In this document: positions 57,101 to 64,000 of the stretch, one piece after another
Layout of the letters: each line of letters opens with the position of its first letter
Position numbering within the stretch: the first letter of the stretch is position 1
Source of the DNA: Arctopsyche grandis
Taxonomy: Eukaryota; Arthropoda; Insecta; Trichoptera; Hydropsychidae
Direction: 5' to 3'
DNA length: 64,000 nt
NCBI RefSeq assembly: GCF_051622035.1
Contig: NC_135356.1
Location: forward strand, 1,426,001 to 1,490,000
Translations under genes and position numbers: made by a program
The notes under the pieces: model-generated
Told to the model about the DNA's origin: nothing
The model's input: the letters and a program-made list of their open reading frames with translations, nothing else
Databases searched by the model: none

Positions 57101-58062
57101 TCGCCACCATTATAATATATGTACATATGGATCTAAAAAAAAATACTTACAAACGAGTTTATTTTTAAAAAAAATTTACCATTAATTTTTATGTTAAATA
57201 AAAATTATTTATATGTATGTAAATACATCTATCCACTTTTTAATTGTATTTTTTTTACTTTTAGTTTAATTTAAACCTGTTAATTTTTTTTTTGTATTTT
57301 AAATATAAATATATAAATATTTGTTAAATTAAATTAAATGAATTTTTACGTTTTATATGCATGCACACATGTATATATAAAATGTGTGTTAATTATGTAT
57401 TATTTGGCCAAAGTGTCATATTAACCTGTAAAGACACTGTGGTATAAGTATATCGAAAAAAAAAAAAAAATCAAACATTCTCATGAATAATCTATAGATA
57501 CTTTGTATATAAATAAAGTATTAATAGTAAAAACTTTAAGAAACGCCAGTCCAAATAGCATAATAGGGAAGACGGCTGATTTAGATCGAGACAATAATTC
57601 AGAAATATTAAAAAAAAAAAAACTTTTACCTCTTTTCATGGTAAAAACTAAAACAGACCAAGCAATCGCTAAAATGCAACACAATATTCAACCGCAAGTT
57701 ATTCGCAACAATTAAAATTTTCATATAAACAAAAGCAACCATTTACATATACATACATATACATTCAAGATATAACTAAAAAAAAAACAATGACACAGTA
57801 CATATGTAATGTGTTACAAAATATAAAATCGCCAGCAATGCAATAAACAATCAACACAAATACAATTTCAATTAATACTTTTGAAATATATTTAAAATAT
57901 TACCTGCAAAAATACTTTAAGTCTATCTAAGGGTGCTGTGCACGTTCTAGAAACGGCTCCGGCCACACCACCGGCAAGAAGATGTCTCCACCATTTGCCG
58001 GTTTGCATTTCACTTTGTGTAAAGTCATCGGGCACGTTCATATCCTCACCGATGTCCAAATA
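53982..58062 (-). CDS. SCaMC: Calcium-binding mitochondrial carrier SCaMC (carrier domain exons)
   Basis: SLC25A24/25-type inner-membrane carrier exchanging ATP-Mg or ADP for phosphate, activated by Ca through N-terminal EF hands. Exons on the minus strand: 58062-57904, 56333-55760, 54166-53982; phases 0, 1 and stop agree. 305 residues are present. Three carrier signatures are seen: [17 protein letters not shown] and YPLALVRTR. Also seen: [92 protein letters not shown]. These match the SCaMC-2 order closely. The exon ending in the family motif YWKHST, and the EF-hand exons before it, were not found up to base 64000, so the gene starts beyond the window or its exons escaped me. The introns hold several MITEs. 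The coding sequence appears intact. Confidence 0.95.
54510..54670 (+). mobile_element. piggyBac-like MITE fragment in SCaMC intron
   Basis: Ends ATTGAAAGGG at TTAA (54667-54670) and carries CTTAGCGGGTAGTATTCTTG, as in the 30.5-kb copy. The 5' part is missing. The bases before it (54405-54500) match 14450-14540. Confidence 0.65.
54826..55341. mobile_element. MITE with CACTGAGCAACAAAAAA ends in SCaMC intron
   Basis: Inverted ends CACTGAGCAACAAAAAA and TTTTTTTGTTGCTCGGTG. Inside, TTTGACCCACTAAATTCGAA and TTCGAATTCAGTGGGTCAAA are also inverted. A right-end fragment is at 45425-45527 and interior similarity at 4195-4330. Confidence 0.75.
55430..55663. mobile_element. MITE, long copy (GGAAAAATGCACT family)
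   Basis: Ends GACCGGAAAAATGCACT and AGTGCATTTTTCCGGGTACC. Inner inverted pair ACGCAATAGAATTCCA / TGGAATTCTATTGCGT. Shorter relative at 45047-45174. Located in an SCaMC intron. Confidence 0.8.
55760..56333 (-). CDS. SCaMC: SCaMC central exon (carrier repeats 1b to 3a)
   Basis: Runs from [12 protein letters not shown] after acceptor TTTATAG to TRLQAQ before donor GTGAAT. 191 codons plus one base. Unusually GC-rich for the window, as expected for conserved coding DNA. Confidence 0.95.
56334..57903 (-). other. SCaMC intron, no nested gene seen
   Basis: 1,570-bp AT-rich intron. Only a hAT-like end (CAGCGTTTATCAAAAGTGTA at 56678) and an A-rich run near 57460 stand out. Confidence 0.6.
57904..58062 (-). 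CDS. SCaMC: SCaMC exon with first carrier signature
   Basis: 53 codons, phase 0 at both ends, acceptor GATTTCAG, donor GTAATA. Encodes the linker [18 protein letters not shown] and the first transmembrane helix with [12 protein letters not shown]. Confidence 0.93.
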
Positions 58063-58217
58063 CTGAAATCAACACAAAATAATGATTAAATTACAGATCT
58101 ATTAAAAAAAATAAATATATATATTTTCTGTAATATTACAATACTAATGTATATAGTAAAAGGTAATCGAGAGCAGGGGCGAAAACACACCGAGTGGTAC
58201 ATGGTACATGTTTTTTT

Positions 58218-58535
58218 AGGTGACACGACAACTCGTTCACAGATTTTCCGTAAACCGAGGATGCGCTCCAGGCATTACGTACACGGCCATCTCTTTCTCA
58301 CCCCGTCTGTTCACCAAGATCTCGTTTACTATGCCATTACGTATGCAGCCATCTCTTTCACAGACCATCTGTTATCGGTGAACAGACGGTTTGTGAAAGA
58401 GATGGCTGCATACGTAATGGCATAGTAAACGAGATCTCGGTGAACAGACGGGGTGACAAAGAGATGGCCGTGTACGTAATGCCTGGAGCGCATCCTCGGT
58501 TTACGGAAAATCTGTGAACGAGTTGTCAGGTAACC
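58218..58535. mobile_element. Foldback element with near-zero loop
   Basis: Arms of about 145 bp, GACAACTCGTTCACAGATTT on the left and AAATCTGTGAACGAGTTGTC on the right, meeting near 58376. Within each arm a unit of about 75 bp (GGTGAACAGACGG ... AGAGATGGC-G--TACGTAATG) is itself repeated. Upstream, GGGGCGAAAACACACCGAGT matches, inverted, 45352-45393. Confidence 0.85.
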
Positions 58536-58557
58536 GTTTTTTTTAAGATACTTTTAA

Positions 58558-58752
58558 CCCTTTGAATGCTGGCCAACGCCGATCGGCTCGAAAAATAAAC
58601 AAGAATACTACCCGCTAAGCCTTTCCAGGTAGCATTGAAGCTCTGAATTTATAACCATAGCAGAATTTCTCGATGGAAATCCCTAGCTACTGAATATTTT
58701 AGATTGTGGCTTGGCATTTAGATTGTGAGCATTACATTTGAACAACAATGAA
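58558..58752 (+). mobile_element. piggyBac-like MITE, deleted copy
   Basis: Starts after TTAA with CCCTTTGAATGCTGGCCAAC. Follows the family through CCGCTAAGCCTTTCCAGGTA and TTTATAACCATAGCAGAATT, and breaks off near 58750. Confidence 0.7.
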
Positions 58753-59399
58753 GAAATGTAGGAGAAGCTTGGATATGGATACGCATACACGTGCAACATC
58801 CCAAACATACATATGTAGTCTGCACGTGCAAGTACACCCAAATTCGGTGTGGAGAAAACCCACAAGGACACGTGAAGTCGGATACCACGCAGCGTGTTTC
58901 CGCCCTAAATTTATCACATTTCACTTCCTAGTGTACAAAAAGTTACTCGAAATCCATTGTAAAATTCTACTTTCGTAAGTGATTTATGCACCGTGCTAGA
59001 AATTGTGGGCAAAAATTCGACAAGGTGAACGGCATTCATACATATAATACTTTTACTCATTCGGGAAATTAATACTCGATTCAACGGCGATATTCAAATT
59101 CAATCTAATATTATAAAAAAATGGAAACGTACACCCACCACTATAAGTAGAAAAAACGGTCACAATAGTATATTACATTATGTATGCGATACGAACGTAT
59201 GTAAATATGATATGAATTGATAAAAAAAAAAAACTTTGTATTAACGATTAGCGCTTTCAAATTGAACCGCGAAAAATTGAAAAAAACATTATTTGAAACA
59301 TGTGTAATTACGTCACTGCTAGTGTCGTTGATTATAGTGGAAACATGAGACTTACGTAAAATGTACACGCTATCGCATTCACCCACTCGACCAGCGATG
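58753..59399. other. No gene seen
   Basis: An inverted GTGCAACATCC / TGCACGTGCAAG-type patch lies at 58780-58910. No coding signal. Confidence 0.4.
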
Positions 59400-60415
59400 G
59401 CCAATTACATTTCGTTTCAGTTTCGCGTTGCATTTTGGTAAAAAAATTGTTCGTGCGTATAATTTGGCTTTTGTTTTTTGTTAGTTTTAAATACGTAAAT
59501 CGTTGATATTATTAATTTATTTGTGGAATACGAATATATTTTATATTAATGGAAATTTATATTTTTAGACGATAAAAGTAATTGTCAACGTCATGTTATG
59601 GACAGTAAAACGTACAGTAATATTATTAAAGACCTTGCATTGAATTATATTGTAATAATATGATATAGTTTAATAAGAAATAATTTAAAAAATATAAATC
59701 AATTATTTTACGTCCTTAAAATGTTACAACACATCGCTCGATTTACCTATATATTAAATCAAATAAAATATTGTTACGTACGCCGCGGATTAAGCGAATA
59801 GAATCCCAGAGACTATGTGACCGTTCAAGGGTTATCTGTTATCGGATTAACTATGTAAGTGCTTGCACTTACTTCCAGGATTATATCTGGACTCTAAGTG
59901 CATTTAGGCTAAACATTGGGTACGGGAAGACCCAATGTCGTGGAAATACATATCCGAATACGTGACTATACAACAGGTAAACAGATTAGGCGCCCTGAGA
60001 GATCTACCCTTTATAAGGCGGTACGTAGGCGATATCATGTCTTTCTGGACTTAGCAGTGACACTGCGTGTATCTCCTTAATCATCAATAAATGATGTGAA
60101 ACGACTGTTGGCCTTTTACTTGGATCCTCCACCCACCCCTACGCAACAATATTTAGCCAGCAGCATACATAGCTTGGTAGTTGTGTTAATGCTAAGCACC
60201 GATAGGTTGCCGGGTTCGATCCCGTGTATTGAAAAGAATTTATTCCGAGTATGATCCTTAGTGTTTTCCTATCAGAGTTTGCCAATTTATCTGATTTCAT
60301 TGTTGAAACGGTTCCCCACCAAGTTGGCAAAAGCGATTCTACTCACATTTTGAATATGATTTCAAAATTTATAATCTATGAAATTTATATACAGATAGAT
60401 ATGCTGATATATGAA
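59400..60415. repeat. Duplicated block A (with solo LTR)
   Basis: Matches 62840-63505 in order: CCAATTACATTTCGTTTCAG, TCAACGTCATGTTATGGACA, ATTATTAAAGACCTTGCATT, ATCAAATAAAATATTTAGCC and the SINE that follows. It differs mainly by a 377-bp LTR insertion. Confidence 0.8.
59772..60148. mobile_element. Solo LTR with 4-bp duplication
   Basis: Starts TGTTACGTACGCCGCGG and ends CCCCTACGCAACA. ATAT flanks both sides (59768-59771, 60149-60152). Has a TATA-like CTTTATAAGG and AATAAA near the end (60086-60091). The block at 63210-63230 shows the same site without the insertion. Confidence 0.88.
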
Positions 60416-60420
60416 ATTTG
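60150..60420 (+). mobile_element. SINE copy
   Basis: tRNA-like head with AGCTTGGTAGTTGTGTTAATGC and box B GGGTTCGATCCC, body CCTATCAGAGTTTGCCAATT, GTTGAAACGGTTCC. Second copy at 63225-63510. Confidence 0.7.
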
Positions 60421-60595
60421 GGTCTACCTCACGGGCCCGAATGTGAAACGCCCGAAAACGCAAATATCGGAAGGCAAAGATAGAAAGATCAAAAAAAAGG
60501 GTGCATGGTAACCGGTACATACTCACTTAATTTGCGCGAGCGGGATACAACAGGAACAAGAGGAACAGGCTTTTCCTCCCGTATCCCGTATCCTA
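60419..60595. mobile_element. Foldback MITE, half copy
   Basis: Carries only the left arm of the family (GGGCCCGAATGTGAAACGCC ... CTCCCGTAT) and stops at the palindrome centre. Confidence 0.8.
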
Positions 60596-61295
60596 TTACC
60601 AGTAAATACCGGTAGTATAAAAAATTTGTAAATTGCAAACCCTAGTCATTATTCACATAAAGATTTATTTTTAATTAGTAAGGATTCAATCTAGGTTAAC
60701 GTTCATAGAAAAAGTTACCACATACGGTTATCTAATCCATAGAAAAAATGTTTCCCTTACCGGTATACCGGTAGTAAAAATTATCAACAATTGCGATCCC
60801 TAAACATTATTCACCTGAGTTTTATTTTTAATTAGTAACGATTCAATATAGGTTAACTTTCATAGAAAATGTGATCACATAATGTTATCTCAACCATAAA
60901 AAAGATTTTTCATTTACCGGTAAATTCCGGTAGTATGGAAAATCATCTACCGCTTACCGGTTTATGCAAATTGACTGTAAATTGCAATCCCTAGACACTA
61001 TTCACCCGAGATTTATTTTTAATTAGTAACGATTCAATCTAGGTTAAGGTTCATAGAAAAAGTGACCACACACTGTTATCCCAACCATAAAAAACTATTT
61101 TCCCTTACCGGTAGTACGAAAAATTATCTACAATTGCAATCCCTAGACACGATTCACCTGAGATTTATTTTTAATTAGTAACGATAACGAGTAAAAAACT
61201 ATTTACTTTACCGGTAAATACCGGTAGAACGAAAAAATCATCTGTCGTTTACCGGTTTATGAAATTTGACGGTAAATTGCAATCCCGAGTCCCGA
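60596..61295. repeat. ACCGGTA-rich tandem array, period 150-190 bp
   Basis: TTTATTTTTAATTAGTAA recurs at 60664, 60821, 61012 and 61164. Each unit also has CGATTCAATCTAGGTTAA, ACCATAAAAAA, TTACCGGTA-T-CCGGTAGTA and TTGCAATCCCTAGACAC. Units vary by loss or gain of the CCGGTTTATG block. Confidence 0.88.
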
Positions 61296-61710
61296 CATAC
61301 ATTGTATAAACCTTTGATAGGAAAACTATACATATGTATATCACTAAGCTATAAAGGAAAAAAAAGTCAGGTCGCAGAGTGCGGAAACGCACCTGGTATC
61401 GGTCAAAGTCTACCGACACATTGTAGGTATGCAGTGGGACATTAAAGTGTTAACACGTGTCTGAGATGGTGTTGGTAAGTGGGTGTGTGAGCCGACCGGC
61501 TGCTGCCATTCGCCGTGACGTCACACGTGGATTGGCATACACACTGACACCTCTCGCTGTTGCCATGCAAGCGATAGCTGTCATTATCTCGTTCCGCGAA
61601 AAACGGTCAGTGGTCCCCAACCGACGGTCGCGTAATCCTTATCACTCGCTTATCACATCAAACCGTGCCAAGCCAGTCGTTCGGCGAGTCGAAAGCATCA
61701 AATATATCCA

Positions 61711-61743
<33 letters not shown>

Positions 61744-61900
61744 GAATGTTCACATTTCTGTGGCGAAAGTGCATTCTTATATTGTGGACGTGTCTGAAGA
61801 AAATACGTGGTCTATCGCAATTTTCCTTGGTTCCATATGTAGGCCGTTGTGATATGTGCGGTCGAAGGTCTCCGTTCAAAGCCGTAAAAATTTACAGTTA
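61296..61900. other. No gene seen; GC-richer patch at 61370-61690
   Basis: The open frame 61457-61852 runs through this patch and a TA microsatellite but has no recognisable domain. CAGTGGTCCCCAACCGACGG at 61608 looks like a hAT-type end. Confidence 0.35.
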
Positions 61901-61915
61901 TATCGTACGAGTCCA

Positions 61916-62680
61916 GACTATTCTAGATTCTGGGAATAATTGATGTATACACAACTGGACAGGGAAAGTAGAAAAGTAGGATTAAAAATTAACGTAGATA
62001 AGACTAAACTAATGTTCAATAGTTATTGCATGCCTGATAGCATCCCCTTAGATGATAAACCAGTAGAAGTAGTAAATAATTATTTATATTTAGGTCAAAT
62101 AATTGACATGTCTGGTAGTAAAAATGAAGAGATAAAGAGACGTGTGAAATTAGGGTGGAGTGCATTTGGACGGATGAATGCTGTTTTTAAATCAAAAATG
62201 CCACTCTGCCTGAAGAAAAGGATCTTTGATCAATGCGTTTTGCCAGTGATGACGTATGGATGTGAAACTTGGACACTGAACGCCAAGATGCAAAATAAAA
62301 TCCAATGCACTCAAAGAAGTATGGAACGCTGTATGCTTGGCATAACGAGGAAAGACAGGAAGCGGAACACGTGGGTGAGAAATATGACAAGGGTAGTGGA
62401 CATAGTGGATAGAGTGAAGAGATTGAAATGGCAATGGGCGGGTCACGTAGCTAGGAGGATGGACGAAAGGTGGACAAAAGAAGTGCTTGAATGGTACCCG
62501 AGAGAAGGCAAAAGAGTAAAAGGAAGACCACAAGGAAGATGGGTGAACGAAATTAGGAAAATGTGCGGAATGAGATGGATGAGTGTTGCGCAAAACAGAG
62601 ACGAGTGGAAGCGTGTTGGAGAGGCCTTCATCCAGCAGTGGATGGCGAATGGCTGTAAATGATGATGATGATGATGATGC
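61916..62680 (+). mobile_element. RTE-type LINE, 3' half
   Basis: The open frame 61940-62662 (240 residues) is the C-terminal part of an RTE reverse transcriptase: LKINVDKTKLMFNS, NYLYLGQIIDMSG, EIKRRVKLGWSAFGRMN, LPVMTYGCETWTL, KWQWAGHVARR, KGRPQGRWVNEIRKM. It is intact over this stretch but lacks the catalytic palm and endonuclease. It ends in a (TGA)n tail at 62660-62679. A different lineage from the 4.4-kb copy, whose tail is (GAA)n. Confidence 0.88.
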
Positions 62681-62839
62681 ATTTCAAGGCTTTTCGTTTT
62701 TACTACGAAAAATACTATTGTCACTAGAATTCCTGCAAAGTCTCGACACACCACGACTCGACGAAAAAAAAACACGACTCAATGCGTCTATGATTAAAAC
62801 AAAATTTCCTTTGGTTTGATTTTTGAAAATCTCTTTAGT

Positions 62840-63505
62840 GCCAATTACATTTCGTTTCAGTTTCGCATTGCATTTTGGTCAAGAAATAGAACATTGTTCG
62901 TGCGTATAATAGGACTTTTATCTTTTCAGTTCGTGTTTCGTATTTTGAAATATTTACATTAATAAAATTTTAATATATTATATATACGTAAGTTGTTGAT
63001 ATTATTAATTTATTTACGGAATACGTATATATTTAATATTAATGGAAATTTATATTTTTTAGATGGTAAAAGTAATTTTCAACGTCATGTTATGGACAGC
63101 AAAACTAACAGTAATATTATTAAAGACCTTGCATTCAATTATATTGTAATAACATTATATAGTTAAATAAAAAAAAATAAAGACTATAATAAACATTTAC
63201 CTATATATAAAATCAAATAAAATATTTAGCCAGCAGCAAAGCTTGGTTGTTGTGTTAATGCTAGGCGCCGAGAGGTTGCCGGGTTCGATCATGTGTATTG
63301 AAAAGAATTTATTCCGAGTATGGTCCGTAGTGCTTTCCTATCAGAGTTTGCCAATTTATCTGATTTCATTGTTGAAACGGTTCCTCATCAAGTTGACAAA
63401 AACGATACTACTCACATTTTGAATATGATTGCAAAATTTATAATCTATGAAATATATATACATACAGATAGATATGCTGATATATGAATTTTATATACAG
63501 CTGCT
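62840..63505. repeat. Duplicated block B (empty LTR site, SINE)
   Basis: Counterpart of 59400-60415. Contains AAATAAAATATTTAGCCAGC uninterrupted at about 63213-63232, where block A has the solo LTR, followed by the SINE copy 63225-63505 (box B region GGGTTCGATCATG). Confidence 0.8.
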
Positions 63506-64000
63506 AATATGATATTTCTCGGAAATGCGTTCGATGTATTGTTCATAATTAAAGCTACAAACGGCTCATATTATATTTCGTCCGCGAGTCAAGTACAAAT
63601 TAAACGGTGAATGGAATATGCATAGCTTGCATTAATTCGGTATATACTCGACGATTTTTATTCGTTTATTACTTCAGAAATTTTCGATCTTTTTTAAAAA
63701 TACAATATATTGTATTTTTTTATATTATTTATAAATACAAAATAATCGGAAAATCGGATTTTCCAAACATTGGGCCCCTACTCAATCTGACCTAACAATG
63801 GACACGCTGAAGTTCTCACACACCTGGGCTAGGTCGTGCGTGAACAATAGATACTCGACAATAGAGTAGACCGACCAGGCCCTTAAGTACCTAGACACGA
63901 GCATACAATGGACACGTTAACGGATCTGAGAGGCTGTGCTGTGCAACTAGTCATTTCAAAGGAAGTACAGACGGTAGATAAGATATTATGGATATCTTAT
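63506..64000. other. No gene seen; end of window
   Basis: ACAATGGACACG occurs twice (63796, 63905). Nothing else recognisable. Confidence 0.4.

Noticed and set aside
60596..61295. Regularly spaced repeats that might suggest a CRISPR-like array
   Set aside because: Units are 150-190 bp, diverged throughout with no constant short repeat and unique spacers, and the genome is eukaryotic.
61457..61852. 131-residue open frame in a GC-richer patch
   Set aside because: Runs through a TA microsatellite, has no recognisable domain and no splice support.

Overview
The window is 64 kb of AT-rich, repeat-dominated nuclear DNA from an animal, most likely an arthropod and probably an insect. The grounds are spliced genes with GT/AG introns, an intron-bearing pyruvate dehydrogenase phosphatase gene, a spliced mitochondrial Ca-regulated carrier gene, RTE-type LINEs, many hAT, piggyBac and Tc1 relics, and abundant TA and TACATACATATGTA microsatellites. 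The species cannot be named from sequence alone. There are no prokaryotic-style operons, rRNA genes or CRISPR arrays.

Layout. 1-17 kb is transposon graveyard: a 5'-truncated RTE LINE (about 4.34-6.07 kb), a ZBED5-like hAT element (6.5-9.0 kb), and a hAT element with a perfect 8-bp target duplication (9.57-11.28 kb) carrying a nested long-palindrome element. 17.2-20.0 kb (+) holds the most interesting object: a candidate gene of 13 very small exons whose splice phases all agree, built from two duplicated N-terminal exons and three tandem copies of an exon module. It ends in a PP1-docking-like motif and a lysine-rich CaaX-like tail. 20.7-22.4 kb is a Helitron-like element with a nested MITE and a 580-bp GT/GC microsatellite. 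22.4-26.1 kb is an internally deleted Ty3/Gypsy retrotransposon (-), with gag fused directly to RNase H and integrase.

26-31 kb contains a degenerate RTE fragment, a tRNA-derived SINE, a deleted hAT with perfect target duplication and a piggyBac-like MITE. 31.4-34.0 kb (-) is the pyruvate dehydrogenase phosphatase gene (4 exons found), with a deleted Tc1-like transposon in its last intron. 34-47 kb is again repeats: MITEs with intact target duplications, a degenerate tandem array at 38-39.3 kb, a tandem block at 42.4-43.8 kb interrupted by two MITEs, and SINEs. One coding-like exon for an unrecognised membrane protein lies at 47.3-47.5 kb (-).

53.98-58.06 kb (-) holds the three C-terminal exons of an SCaMC/SLC25A24-25-type mitochondrial ATP-Mg/Pi carrier; its EF-hand exons were not found in the window. 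The last 5 kb holds a duplicated block (about 59.4-60.4 and 62.8-63.5 kb), a solo LTR with its empty-site counterpart visible, an ACCGGTA-rich tandem array and the 3' half of another RTE LINE.

Functionally the two confident genes are mitochondrial: PDP reactivates pyruvate dehydrogenase and SCaMC exchanges ATP-Mg for phosphate, and both are Ca-linked in animals. I see no sign of co-regulation. The micro-exon gene has no family I recognise.
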